54,667 bases of DNA, from positions 1-54,667 of the forward strand of contig NZ_MSDU01000009.1 of assembly GCF_001936625.1 (NCBI RefSeq). Reading direction: 5' to 3'. Shown here in pieces: positions 1-7,904 of this stretch. The stretch's first letter is position 1. Each line of letters begins with the position of its first letter. The DNA comes from Domibacillus antri. Its GTDB lineage: Bacteria > Bacillota > Bacilli > Bacillales > Domibacillaceae. A program made the position numbers and the translations under genes. Under the pieces are notes generated by a model, which was not told where the DNA came from, searched no databases, and worked only from the letters and a program-made list of their open reading frames with translations.

Positions 1-75
1 CTTTTCGTTTAAACGTTGACGATTTTATTGATTTTGTTCAGTTTTCAATGTTCAATCGTGCTGTTCAACAGCAAC
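1..75 (-). other. 5' leader of an rRNA operon leaving the window
   Basis: Read on the minus strand this stretch contains TTGAAAACTGAACA followed by GTCAACGTTTAAA, the box that commonly precedes 16S rRNA in Bacillus rrn operons. It lies directly downstream of two tandem sigma-A promoters that fire leftward. The 16S gene itself would begin beyond position 1 and is not visible. In B. subtilis an rRNA operon also follows pdaB, so the context agrees. The leader assignment is inferred from motif and position. Confidence 0.7.
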
Positions 76-81
76 TTTCAT

Positions 82-110
82 ATTATATCTTTTGCCTTTT
101 GTGTTGTCAA
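82..110 (-). promoter_or_regulatory. rrn promoter P2 (sigma-A)
   Basis: On the minus strand a perfect -35 TTGACA (105-110) is followed after 17 bp by a perfect -10 TATAAT (82-87). It reads into the rRNA leader at the left edge. A double-consensus promoter with 17-bp spacing is typical of stable-RNA operons. Confidence 0.85.
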
Positions 111-163
111 CATTTTTTCAATGTTTTTTAACACCTCTGAGTCTTTCGCAGCGGCAAAATTTA

Positions 164-192
164 ATTTAACATGATTCGTTATAAAAGGTCAA
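164..192 (-). promoter_or_regulatory. rrn promoter P1 (candidate)
   Basis: TTGACC (187-192) and TTAAAT (164-169) on the minus strand are separated by 17 bp and lie about 80 bp upstream of the stronger P2. Tandem P1/P2 promoters are the usual arrangement in Bacillus rRNA operons. The -10 is weak, so this is less certain than P2. Confidence 0.5.
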
Positions 193-200
193 TTGTTTTT

Positions 201-230
201 TCGTATTTTTTTATTTTTTATCCATATACT
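201..230 (+). promoter_or_regulatory. possible sporulation promoter of pdaB
   Basis: CATATACT (223-230) fits the sigma-E type -10 and lies 14 bp downstream of TCGTATTT (201-208), a loose -35 match. It is about 35 bp ahead of the pdaB start. pdaB is a sporulation gene in B. subtilis. The same -10 octamer occurs upstream of cwlD in this window. The region is very AT rich, so a chance match is possible. Confidence 0.35.
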
Positions 231-263
231 CTTAATAATCTTTCTAAATCGGGGGCTCCGACG

Positions 264-956
264 ATGATGCCATTTCTGTTCATACATGCTAAACAACTCA
301 AATGGACGGCGCTTTTTCTTTGTATAGCCTGTCTTCTTTTATTTTCTTTGCAACCGAAAAATGAGCAGCCGGTTATTTCAATGAATGGAACGATGAAAGC
401 CGTTTATGCCGGTCACGATGGCATTTCTTTAACAGTAAATGCAGATCATCCCGAAAAAAATGTAAGCAAATTAGTCAAGCTTCTTATTGAAAACGAATCA
501 ACCGCTTCCTTTTTTGTAACATCTTCCTGGCTTGAGCACCATCCGAAAACGGCAAAGCTGCTCGTTGACAGAGCATTTGATATAGGTGTCCTTTTAACTG
601 ACTCTTCAAGCGAGGATGTGATCATTCAAGAAATCTCTAAGGTAAAAAAAATTCTTTCTGCATATGGGAAGAAAGAAGTTATTTTCTTACGGGCTGCTGA
701 TGGTGAGGTACATGACAATATGTTAAAGGTTGCAGCCGCTCACGGGTTTTTGCCTGTCCAATGGGGTGTAGATCTGCGAAGCCGCTCTGCTTCAGCTTTT
801 GTAAAAGAAGTGGAAAAAGGGGATATTGTTTTATTAAATCTTGATTCTGATCTGGATATTACCAAAAAAATGATTTCTATTTTGTCCGCTAAAGAGAGAC
901 TGATCAGCTTGTCTGAAATGGTCGGAGGAAATACGGATATCGAATATATTCCATGA
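264..956 (+). CDS. pdaB: PdaB-like polysaccharide deacetylase family protein, degenerate catalytic motifs
   Basis: This 230-residue protein has the size, fold pattern and chromosomal place of PdaB, the NodB-family spore protein needed for cortex maintenance in B. subtilis. One membrane anchor spans about residues 14-29, with the rest expected outside the membrane. The family motifs are eroded. The TFDD-type motif is TVNADH (57-62), the metal-binding His motif region reads DIGVLLTD (106-113), and the RPP motif is LRAAD (142-146). IVLLN replaces IVLLH near the end. Enzymatic activity therefore looks unlikely, although the reading frame is intact. I chose ATG 264 (or 267); an in-frame extension to 171 would lie in AT-rich promoter DNA and lacks a ribosome site. 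It is the only plus-strand gene, convergent with kbaA and divergent from the rRNA promoters. Confidence 0.75.
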   Translation: MMPFLFIHAKQLKWTALFLCIACLLLFSLQPKNEQPVISMNGTMKAVYAGHDGISLTVNADHPEKNVSKLVKLLIENESTASFFVTSSWLEHHPKTAKLLVDRAFDIGVLLTDSSSEDVIIQEISKVKKILSAYGKKEVIFLRAADGEVHDNMLKVAAAHGFLPVQWGVDLRSRSASAFVKEVEKGDIVLLNLDSDLDITKKMISILSAKERLISLSEMVGGNTDIEYIP

Positions 957-1001
957 AAAAAGTTTCAAAAGCCATTGATTAACGGGCTTTTGAAACTTTT
1001 T
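956..1001. terminator. bidirectional terminator between pdaB and kbaA
   Basis: The arms AAGTTTCAAAAGCC and GGGCTTTTGAAACTT form a stem of about 14 bp flanked by A and T runs, so it can stop transcription from both sides. The kbaA stop codon lies in the loop, and the last six kbaA codons form one arm. Confidence 0.85.
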
Positions 1002-1584
1002 GATTGTATTTCGGCAATAATAACAGCTGAAATGCATTGCATGGTAACAGGGTGAAGAGCATTAAGTAAAGCCAGCTCTCTTCGTTCGCCTGCAAAACCG
1101 GCAGCCACTCAAGCGTCGTGACAACAATCATGAAGAAGAGCGCTGCAATAAAAACATTCTTGTTTTTTCCTTTCCCTTTCAGCCAGGCAACAGCCAGTCC
1201 GACTATGAGGAGGATCGCTGCAAGAATAAGATAGGAGCTGATGGCTTCCCCTTCACTGCTGAACGCTTTAAACCGGAAATAGACGAGATCAAACAGCACG
1301 ACAACAATAAGGGCAATCTGAATAAAATTCCAATATGAGCGGAATAATCCGAGTCCAAATTGGTGAATGGTTAAATAGGCGAAGAAGCCCATCTGACTGA
1401 TCACACTGAAAGTAAAACCGACACCGATAAGCCATGCGAGAACAGATAATACTTCACTCCATTCTCCGTTTGCAAAAAGAGGTGCGAACTCATTCCAGCG
1501 AATAATAAATCCAAGAACACCCGTCACCGCTCCGCCGATCAGCAATGTATGTGTAAAAAATCGTATCCAGTTTCGTATACCCAC
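979..1584 (-). CDS. kbaA: KinB-signalling pathway activation protein KbaA
   Basis: The 201-residue product is an integral membrane protein with about six hydrophobic segments, starting with WIRFFTHTLLIGG near residue 6. Size, topology and place between salA and pdaB match KbaA, which in B. subtilis stimulates the KinB branch of the sporulation phosphorelay. I start it at GTG 1584, because AGGAGG sits 8 nt upstream; a longer frame from a TTG at 1626 has no ribosome site. gerD, which separates salA and kbaA in B. subtilis, is not present. The 3' end of the gene doubles as a terminator arm. Confidence 0.8.
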   Translation of the reverse strand: MGIRNWIRFFTHTLLIGGAVTGVLGFIIRWNEFAPLFANGEWSEVLSVLAWLIGVGFTFSVISQMGFFAYLTIHQFGLGLFRSYWNFIQIALIVVVLFDLVYFRFKAFSSEGEAISSYLILAAILLIVGLAVAWLKGKGKNKNVFIAALFFMIVVTTLEWLPVLQANEESWLYLMLFTLLPCNAFQLLLLPKYNQKVSKAR

Positions 1585-1679
1585 GCGAAAATCCTCCTGT
1601 ACTTTCTTCTGATTCGATTGTAACAATACAGCTGTGAAAAAGAAAGGCAGCGAGCCGTGGACAATTTTTGTCTTTTCAC

Positions 1680-1710
1680 AAAAAGAGCTTCCGGAAACAG
1701 TTCCGGAAGC
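1680..1710 (-). terminator. terminator after salA
   Basis: GCTTCCGGAA (1687-1696) pairs perfectly with TTCCGGAAGC (1701-1710), and on the minus strand a U-rich tract follows. It lies 6 nt past the salA stop, so kbaA would need its own promoter or read-through. Confidence 0.8.
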
Positions 1711-1716
1711 GATCGA

Positions 1717-2781
1717 TTATTTTGCCGAAGACAATTTTGCATCGAGCTTTTCTGCAATCTCTTGATAAATAGCGCCAAGCTGGTGATCTTCTGCGTAAAC
1801 GGATGGAGCAAAGTCCGTTTCATCCCAGTCCGGCTGCTGAAGCGGAAGCCGCCCGAGTACCTCCGTGCGTAATTCGTCAGCGAGCTTATCCCCGCCGCCG
1901 CGGCCAAAAATATACTCTTTTTCACCGGTAGTTTTGCTTTCAAAGTAGGCCATGTTTTCAATGACACCGACCACTTCATGATCAGTCTGCAGTGCCATTG
2001 CGCCGGCACGGGCAGCAACAAATGCGGCCGTTGGATGCGGTGTTGAAACAATAACCTCTTTACAATGCGGCAGCATCGTATGCACGTCGAGAGCAACATC
2101 GCCGGTTCCAGGCGGCAAATCCAGCAGCAAATAATCCAGGTCGCCCCATTCTACTTCCGAAAAGAAGTTATTCAACATTTTGCCAAGCATCGGACCGCGC
2201 CAAATAACAGGGGCATTGTCATCAACGAAAAAGCCCATTGATATGACTTTCACACCAAAACGCTCAACGGGGCATATTTTTTCTCCGCGAACGACGGGGC
2301 GAGTCGTAATCCCCATCATATCCGGAACACTGAATCCGTAAATATCGGCATCCACGAGACCCACTTTTTTGCCAAGGCGGGCAAGCGAAATAGCTAAGTT
2401 AACGGATACCGTTGACTTGCCGACGCCGCCTTTTCCGCTGGCGATCGCCAAGAAAACAGTGTGACTGTCAGGTGACAGAAGACCTTCGTTTTTTTCGGCG
2501 GCATCCGCACCGCGGAATTGTGCGATTTTTTCGTCAGACAGTTCGGTAAAGCGAATACCAATTGTCTCCACACCCGCTTCTTTCAGCGTATTTACGATTC
2601 GCATTTGAAGCTGCAGCTGTTCAGGTGTACCTGTCTGCGCAATCGCGATCTTGATGCTTACATGATTTTTCTCTTCTTTGATTGAAATGTCTTCAATGCC
2701 GCCCGTTTCCGCAAGTGTTTTATGTAAAAAAGGGTCTTCAAGGGCTTTCACGATGTCGCGTACTTGCGATTCTGTGATCAT
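1717..2781 (-). CDS. salA: Mrp/NBP35-family P-loop ATPase SalA
   Basis: A 354-residue member of the Mrp/ApbC family. An N-terminal MIP18-like domain (about 1-80) precedes a deviant Walker A GKGGVGKST (116-124). Further family blocks are the DADIYG and DLPPGTGD segments. Homologues carry Fe-S clusters or act as regulators; in B. subtilis SalA represses scoC and so promotes exoprotease production. I see no CxxC cluster motif near the C-terminus, which fits the SalA branch rather than Fe-S carriers. The start is ATG 2781, preceded by GAAGGATGG; an upstream in-frame ATG (2814) would place that site inside the coding region. cwlD lies upstream on the same strand. Confidence 0.85.
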   Translation of the reverse strand: MITESQVRDIVKALEDPFLHKTLAETGGIEDISIKEEKNHVSIKIAIAQTGTPEQLQLQMRIVNTLKEAGVETIGIRFTELSDEKIAQFRGADAAEKNEGLLSPDSHTVFLAIASGKGGVGKSTVSVNLAISLARLGKKVGLVDADIYGFSVPDMMGITTRPVVRGEKICPVERFGVKVISMGFFVDDNAPVIWRGPMLGKMLNNFFSEVEWGDLDYLLLDLPPGTGDVALDVHTMLPHCKEVIVSTPHPTAAFVAARAGAMALQTDHEVVGVIENMAYFESKTTGEKEYIFGRGGGDKLADELRTEVLGRLPLQQPDWDETDFAPSVYAEDHQLGAIYQEIAEKLDAKLSSAK

Positions 2782-2859
2782 TTGGGAGCACCATCCTTCA
2801 TTTATAATCTTCACTTAATTCAGTATATCATAATCAAGTAAATGAAGAATGGAAAACGG

Positions 2860-3540
2860 TTACCGGCTTTTAAAATAGTGTAATATTCCGCGGGAAATAG
2901 AGGCGGCCGTTTTTTCCTGATACTCATCATCCATCAATAAGCGCCGCTCTTGCGGATTCGATAAAAAGCCAATTTCAACGAGTGCGCCGGGAACTTTTGC
3001 TTCTTTCAAAATATACACATGTCCAATCTCAGCCGGCTGACGGTCTGTGTTTTCGAGGTTATCGGTCAATTCACGCTGAATCGATTCTGCTATCTTTTTA
3101 TTTTCAGGCACGTGAGCCGAGTAAAACGTCTGGGAGCCATGCCACCTTTCGGATGGGATCGCATTTAAATGAATGCTGATAAACATGTCCGCATTTGTGT
3201 CGTTGATCATCTCGCTTCTTTTCCGCAAATCCTCTGCTTTTCTCGTGCGGATTCTCCCCGTTTCATTACGGGCAAGATCCGTATCTTCCTCCCGCGTCAT
3301 CAGAACGATTGCCCCTTGGCCGTTTAAATGCTCTCTCAATTTTTCAGATACGGACAGCGCAATATCTTTTTCCAGTGCTTCCTTGTCTCCCGCTCCCCCG
3401 TCGACTCCTCCATGCCCAGGATCAATTATGATCGTGACATCCGTAAGCGGCGGTCTCCACGAATTAAATACCGGCTTAATATCCTGATAAAAAAAGGCGG
3501 CGATGGCAATAAGACATACCACAACAGCAACCCGCTTCAT
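2860..3540 (-). CDS. cwlD: germination-specific N-acetylmuramoyl-L-alanine amidase CwlD
   Basis: The product is 226 residues with an N-terminal signal-anchor (about 3-18) and an Amidase_3 domain. Expected zinc ligands are visible: His43 in DPGHGG, Glu57 in LEKD and His124 in SIHLNA. Catalytic Glu189 lies in VEIGFLSNP. CwlD trims peptide from cortex peptidoglycan so that PdaA can form muramic-delta-lactam, the mark read by germination lytic enzymes. The start ATG 3540 follows GAGGGGG. A sigma-E-like promoter lies just upstream, after the rpsI terminator, suggesting mother-cell expression. Confidence 0.92.
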   Translation of the reverse strand: MKRVAVVVCLIAIAAFFYQDIKPVFNSWRPPLTDVTIIIDPGHGGVDGGAGDKEALEKDIALSVSEKLREHLNGQGAIVLMTREEDTDLARNETGRIRTRKAEDLRKRSEMINDTNADMFISIHLNAIPSERWHGSQTFYSAHVPENKKIAESIQRELTDNLENTDRQPAEIGHVYILKEAKVPGALVEIGFLSNPQERRLLMDDEYQEKTAASISRGILHYFKSR

Positions 3541-3563
3541 ATACAGTCCCCCTCGTTAAAACC

Positions 3564-3593
3564 AGTATATGAACATGCGTGTCTGCAAATGAA
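3564..3593 (-). promoter_or_regulatory. possible sigma-E promoter of cwlD
   Basis: On the minus strand TTCATTTG (3586-3593) is followed after 14 bp by CATATACT (3564-3571). The -10 fits the sigma-E form and the spacing is right. cwlD is transcribed in the mother cell by sigma-E in B. subtilis, so the location makes sense. The -35 is only a partial match. Confidence 0.4.
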
Positions 3594-3625
3594 AAAAATC
3601 CTTTCCCCAAATTGGAGAAAGGATT
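3592..3625 (-). terminator. terminator of the rplM-rpsI operon
   Basis: Minus strand: AATCCTTTC pairs with GAAAGGATT across an inner CCAATTTGG segment and is followed by TTTTTT. It begins shortly after the rpsI stop codon. Confidence 0.88.
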
Positions 3626-3640
3626 TTTGATAACGAAAAA

Positions 3641-4033
3641 TTAACGTTTTGAGAACTGCGGTGCACGACGAGCGCCTTTAAGACCGTATTTTTTACGCTC
3701 TTTCGCACGTGCATCACGAGTAAGGTAGCCGGCACGTTTAAGTGTCGGACGGAATTCCGGATCAGCTTGCAGAAGAGCGCGGGCGATACCGTGACGGATC
3801 GCTCCTGCTTGTCCTGTGTAGCCGCCTCCGTTTACATTTACATGTACATCGTAGCTGTTTACTGTTTCAGTCGCAACGAGCGGCTGTTTGATCACAGTGC
3901 GCAGCGCTTCAAATGGGATATAATCTTCAGCAGTACGGCCGTTGATTACGATGTTACCTTCGCCTGGTACTAAGCGTACGCGGGCTACTGAGCTTTTACG
4001 GCGTCCTGTGCCTAAGTATTGAACTTGTGACAA
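3641..4033 (-). CDS. rpsI: 30S ribosomal protein S9
   Basis: The 130-residue product carries the S9 signature [12 protein letters not shown] near the N-terminus and ends in the basic tail RRAPQFSKR that reaches toward the P-site tRNA. Its start appears to be TTG 4033: AGGAGG lies 8 nt upstream and the protein then begins [10 protein letters not shown], the length usual for Bacillus S9. An in-frame ATG two codons earlier is only 2 nt from the ribosome site. It is co-transcribed with rplM. Confidence 0.95.
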   Translation of the reverse strand: MSQVQYLGTGRRKSSVARVRLVPGEGNIVINGRTAEDYIPFEALRTVIKQPLVATETVNSYDVHVNVNGGGYTGQAGAIRHGIARALLQADPEFRPTLKRAGYLTRDARAKERKKYGLKGARRAPQFSKR

Positions 4034-4058
4034 TGTCATTTCCTCCTTTTAATTTTTA

Positions 4059-4496
4059 TTATCCGCGAAGTTCGTAAACTTCCGGTTGTTGTGCTTCATG
4101 TTTATGTTCCGCTCCAGCGTAAACATGAAGTTTTCTGAACATTTGACGTCCTAAAGAACCTTTTGGAAGCATGCCTTTGATTGCAAGCTCAAGCATTCTT
4201 TCAGGGTTGTTCGCACGCATATCCTGTGCTGTGCGTGTTTTCAAACCGCCTGGATACATGCTGTGACGGTAGTAAATTTTCCCTTGAAGTTTGTTACCAG
4301 TCAATTCAATTTTAGAAGCGTTGATGATGATCACATTATCACCAGTGTCAACGTGCGGTGTAAAAGTTGGTTTATGTTTGCCGCGCAAAATAGATGCTAC
4401 TTCGCTTGATAGACGGCCCAATGTTTTGCCTTCAGCATCGATAACGAACCATTTACGCTCGATTTCGCCTGCTTTAGCCATGTAAGTCGTACGCAT
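4059..4496 (-). CDS. rplM: 50S ribosomal protein L13
   Basis: At 145 residues this is the standard Bacillus L13, with [17 protein letters not shown] near the start and the conserved [13 protein letters not shown] segment near residue 110. L13 is an early assembly protein of the large subunit. It is first in a two-gene operon with rpsI and has its own promoter and leader downstream of truA. Ribosome site AGGAGGG lies 6 nt before ATG. Confidence 0.97.
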   Translation of the reverse strand: MRTTYMAKAGEIERKWFVIDAEGKTLGRLSSEVASILRGKHKPTFTPHVDTGDNVIIINASKIELTGNKLQGKIYYRHSMYPGGLKTRTAQDMRANNPERMLELAIKGMLPKGSLGRQMFRKLHVYAGAEHKHEAQQPEVYELRG

Positions 4497-4592
4497 TGTT
4501 TACCCTCCTGATTTGTTAATGTTTTTACGGTTCCATGTATTTATATCACGAATAAGTTTCCGGGGCTTATCGTGGGGTCAAATAACATACCA
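4497..4592 (-). promoter_or_regulatory. rplM 5' leader, candidate L13 autoregulatory leader
   Basis: About 95 nt separate the promoter from rplM. They contain a hairpin at 4547-4574, CACGATAAG pairing with CTTATTCGTG around a CCCCGGAAA loop. L13 leaders that respond to L13 are known from Bacillus. The match here rests on position and the presence of a stable stem, not on a covariance-model search. Confidence 0.5.
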
Positions 4593-4598
4593 TATGCT

Positions 4599-4627
4599 AT
4601 AATATATCGTCTTCAATTCATTGTCAA
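4599..4627 (-). promoter_or_regulatory. promoter of rplM-rpsI
   Basis: TTGACA (4622-4627) and TATTAT (4599-4604) with 17-bp spacing on the minus strand. The -35 lies about 20 bp past the truA stop codon. Confidence 0.85.
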
Positions 4628-4647
4628 GAAAAAATGCAACACTCGGT

Positions 4648-5394
4648 TTAGTTGCTATGATAAAACACTTGCCATAAATACAATCCGGCAGCAGGTGCCG
4701 TCTGTCCGGCGTGCCTGCGGCTGCGGTCCGCTAAAATTTTCGCCACCTCATCCGGCTCCATTCGGCCATTGCCGACCTTTATTAATGTCCCCATCATAAT
4801 CCGCACCATATTATATAAAAATCCTGTTCCGGTAAAGCGCACTTCAAGATTATCTCCGTCTTCCATAAACGATATATTTGTGACAGTCCGTACTTTATTC
4901 TCTTTATCCGTCTTTGCCGAACAAAACGATGTAAAATCATGTTCACCCATTAAATGAACCGCCGCTGCTTTCATTCGCTCCACGTCCAGCGGGTACGGGT
5001 AATGATAGGCGTAGGATGTACGAAATGGATCGCGGTACGGCGTCCGGTATATACGGTAACGGTACTCTTTCCCCGTTACCGAATAACGCGCATGGAACGT
5101 ATCCGGCACTGCCTCAGTCCGCTTTACAGAGACGTCGGACGGAAGTTCTCCGTTGAGCGCACGTGCCCACCTGTCAGCCGGCATATCGATTGGGGTATCA
5201 AAATGAACGATTTGTCCCATTGCGTGTACACCGGCGTCTGTACGGCCTGAGGCGTGCGTTTTAATCGGCATTTTTTTATGAATCTTCCAGAGTGCTTTCT
5301 CAAGCTCCTGCTGAACAGTACGGTCATTCAGCTGTGACTGGTAGCCGGAAAAGCGGGAACCGTCGTACATGAGCTCACATTTTATCCGTTTCAA
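4648..5394 (-). CDS. truA: tRNA pseudouridine(38-40) synthase TruA
   Basis: The 248-residue enzyme isomerises uridines 38-40 in the anticodon arm of many tRNAs. The active-site block SGRTDAGVHA puts the catalytic aspartate at residue 53. The start is TTG 5394 with GGAGAG 6 nt upstream. The gene follows ecfT by 14 nt and is the last of the ecfA1-ecfA2-ecfT-truA unit, as in other Bacilli. Confidence 0.95.
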   Translation of the reverse strand: MKRIKCELMYDGSRFSGYQSQLNDRTVQQELEKALWKIHKKMPIKTHASGRTDAGVHAMGQIVHFDTPIDMPADRWARALNGELPSDVSVKRTEAVPDTFHARYSVTGKEYRYRIYRTPYRDPFRTSYAYHYPYPLDVERMKAAAVHLMGEHDFTSFCSAKTDKENKVRTVTNISFMEDGDNLEVRFTGTGFLYNMVRIMMGTLIKVGNGRMEPDEVAKILADRSRRHAGQTAPAAGLYLWQVFYHSN

Positions 5395-5408
5395 TTTGAT
5401 CTCTCCTA

Positions 5409-6206
5409 TTAACTTCTTAACATGAAAAGCGCTGCCGAAAGTGCACCTAGAAGCAGCATGGCCATCGTATCCCGCAGGCTCCAGTGCAGAAGGCGGTATT
5501 TCGTCCGTCCTTCACTCCCTTTATAGCCTCTTGCTTCCATGGCCACCGCCAGCTCCTCCGCCCGTTTAAACGCGCTCACAAACAGCGGGATTAAAAGAGG
5601 GATGACAGCTTTCACTCGGTCCGGAATCGAACCGCTCGAGAAATCAGCTCCCCGTGCCATCTGGGCCTTCATAATTTTATCTGTTTCATCCAGCAGTGTC
5701 GGAATAAAACGGAGTGAAATGGACATCATCAGCGCCAGCTCATGCACAGGCACCTTTATTTTCCTTAACGGTCCGAATAAGCTTTCAATCCCATCCGTTA
5801 CGGAAATAGGCGGTGTTGTAAGTGTAAGGAGCGATGTAACGAAAATAAGCAGGAAAAAGCGGAGTGAAATAAAAACGCCTTTTATAACGCCGCCTTCATA
5901 AATCGTCAAAAAGCCTATTCGCGCAATCATGTCTCCTTCTTTCGTAAAAAAAACATGCAGCAGGAATGTAAACAATATGAGAATAAGCACCGGCTTTAAC
6001 CCATTCACTAAAAATCGCAGTTTCACTTTTGACAGAAAGACAGCAAACAAAGTAAACGCTCCAAGAAGTGTGTACGTCACCGGGTTATTGGCTAAAAAAA
6101 TGATCAAAACGAATATAAAAATAAAGAGCAGCTTCGCCCGCGGGTCCATCCCATGCACAACGGAATCAGCCGGCAAATAGCGGCCAATAATCAGTTTCTC
6201 CATCAT
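5409..6206 (-). CDS. ecfT: energy-coupling factor transporter transmembrane protein EcfT
   Basis: This 265-residue membrane protein has several hydrophobic helices and both Ala-Arg-Gly coupling motifs, ARG at 184-186 and 225-227, which sit in the ATPase grooves. It links the EcfA1/EcfA2 ATPases to interchangeable vitamin-binding S components, none of which is encoded in the window. Its ATG overlaps the ecfA2 stop as ATGA, so translation is probably coupled. Confidence 0.93.
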   Translation of the reverse strand: MMEKLIIGRYLPADSVVHGMDPRAKLLFIFIFVLIIFLANNPVTYTLLGAFTLFAVFLSKVKLRFLVNGLKPVLILILFTFLLHVFFTKEGDMIARIGFLTIYEGGVIKGVFISLRFFLLIFVTSLLTLTTPPISVTDGIESLFGPLRKIKVPVHELALMMSISLRFIPTLLDETDKIMKAQMARGADFSSGSIPDRVKAVIPLLIPLFVSAFKRAEELAVAMEARGYKGSEGRTKYRLLHWSLRDTMAMLLLGALSAALFMLRS

Positions 6207-7066
6207 GATTGTTCACCCCGCAGTCTTCCCACTTCAGCAGCGAGTTCTTCCGGCGTTAAACATACTTTGCCAAGCGGCCGGCCAAGACGCTGCTCAAACA
6301 GCCGCTGAAACCGGACTGTTTCCGGCACATCAAGGCCAACATCTGTTAAACTGCCCGCATCACTAAAAATATCCCGCGCCGCCCCGGTCCGGAACACTCG
6401 TCCTTTATGCATAATGACAATTGTATCCGCATACCGCGCCGCATCTTCCATGCTGTGCGTGACAAGCACACAAGTCATTCCGTTCTCCTTTTGCAGCTTT
6501 GCAAACATGTCCATCATATCTTGGCGGCCGCGTGGATCAAGTCCGGCTGTCGGCTCGTCCAGCACAAGTACATCCGGCTTCATTGCGAGGACACCTGCAA
6601 TCGCCACACGTCTCATTTGTCCTCCGGATAAATCAAACGGTGATTTTCCGAGCACCTCTTCAGGCAGCCCGACAAGCTGGATCGCCGCCCGCGCCCGCTT
6701 CTTCGCATCTTCTTCCATTACGCCAAAATTCATTGGACCGAAGCAAATATCTTTTTCGACCGTTTCTTCAAAAAGCTGATGCTCCGGAAATTGAAACACG
6801 ATCCCGACTCGCCGGCGGACGTCTTTTAAATTTTTTTCTTTCCGCCCTGACGAAACAGTCCGGTTTCCAATCTGGACTTCCCCTTTTAACGGCTTGAGGA
6901 GCACATTTAAATGCTGCAGAACAGTTGATTTTCCGGATCCGGTATGGCCGATAATGGCAACGTACTGGCCGGAAGGGATATCAAATGTCACATCCGCAAT
7001 GGCCGAGCGTTCAAATGGTGTACCGGCCGCATAACGGTATTCTATTTCTCGAAGTTTAATGTCCAT
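6203..7066 (-). CDS. ecfA2: energy-coupling factor ATPase EcfA2
   Basis: An ABC ATPase of 287 residues with Walker A GHTGSGKST (40-48), Q-loop FQFPEHQ (about 91-97), signature LSGGQ (146-150) and Walker B VLVLDEP (166-172). It pairs with EcfA1 to power ECF vitamin and micronutrient uptake. It overlaps ecfA1 by 25 nt and ecfT by 4 nt. Confidence 0.94.
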   Translation of the reverse strand: MDIKLREIEYRYAAGTPFERSAIADVTFDIPSGQYVAIIGHTGSGKSTVLQHLNVLLKPLKGEVQIGNRTVSSGRKEKNLKDVRRRVGIVFQFPEHQLFEETVEKDICFGPMNFGVMEEDAKKRARAAIQLVGLPEEVLGKSPFDLSGGQMRRVAIAGVLAMKPDVLVLDEPTAGLDPRGRQDMMDMFAKLQKENGMTCVLVTHSMEDAARYADTIVIMHKGRVFRTGAARDIFSDAGSLTDVGLDVPETVRFQRLFEQRLGRPLGKVCLTPEELAAEVGRLRGEQS

Positions 7067-7881
7067 AATTCATTCACCAGCTCTTCTTCATTGAAATGAC
7101 GCTGTGACAGCTTCAGGCCGGCATCCGCCAGCAGCTGACTCATTTGAACCGCAAACGGCACACCAAGGCCAAGCTGCACCAATTCCCGGTCCAGTTGAAA
7201 AATGTCTGCCGGCGTCCCTTCTATATACAGCCGTCCTTCATTCAACACGATCACACGGTCGGCTTTTGCCGCCTCTTCAAGATCATGTGTAATTGAAATA
7301 ACCGTTAATCCTTCTTTTTCGTTCAATTCACGAACCGTATTCATGACTTCTTCCCGGCCAAGCGGATCAAGCATCGATGTCGCTTCATCCAGCAAAATGA
7401 TGTCCGGGCGCAGGGCGATCACACCGGCAATTGCAACACGCTGCTTCTGTCCGCCGGAAAGATGGTGCGGCTCTTGATTCAGAAAAGCAGTCATGCCTAC
7501 TTTTTCAAGAGAGGCGAAAACACGCTCCTGCATGACGCCATGTTCAACACCGTTATTTTCTAACCCAAAAGCCACATCATCCTGTACCGTTGTTCCAACA
7601 AATTGATTATCAGGATTTTGAAAGACCATTCCTAATTTTCCGCGTATGGACCATACATGTTCTTCAGTCAGTTTATACCCGCCGATTGAGACCGTCCCCT
7701 GTGACGGATAGTGAAGTCCATTTAACATTTTGGCCAATGTTGATTTACCGGAACCGTTATGACCGACAACCGCCAGCCACTCTCCCTTATATACATCAAA
7801 TGACACCTCGCGCAGGGCAAACGTCTCCTGTTCCGGATATTGAAAAGAAACCCCTTTAATTGAAATGACTTTCTCGCTCAT
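7042..7881 (-). CDS. ecfA1: energy-coupling factor ATPase EcfA1
   Basis: At 279 residues it has Walker A GHNGSGKST (40-48), Q-loop FQNPDNQ (about 87-93), signature LSGGQ (141-145) and Walker B IILLDEA (161-167). It is first in the ECF unit. No ordinary promoter is obvious directly upstream. Instead there is a branched RNA structure ending in a U tract about 30 nt before ATG, so expression may depend on read-through from rplQ or on that structure. Confidence 0.94.
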   Translation of the reverse strand: MSEKVISIKGVSFQYPEQETFALREVSFDVYKGEWLAVVGHNGSGKSTLAKMLNGLHYPSQGTVSIGGYKLTEEHVWSIRGKLGMVFQNPDNQFVGTTVQDDVAFGLENNGVEHGVMQERVFASLEKVGMTAFLNQEPHHLSGGQKQRVAIAGVIALRPDIILLDEATSMLDPLGREEVMNTVRELNEKEGLTVISITHDLEEAAKADRVIVLNEGRLYIEGTPADIFQLDRELVQLGLGVPFAVQMSQLLADAGLKLSQRHFNEEELVNELWTLNFEK

Positions 7882-7904
7882 CCTCTATCCCCCTGTTTCT
7901 GCAA

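Noticed and set aside
2820-2860. TATACT as -10 of a salA promoter
   Set aside because: The hexamer 17 bp upstream is ATTCTT, too far from TTGACA to support a call.
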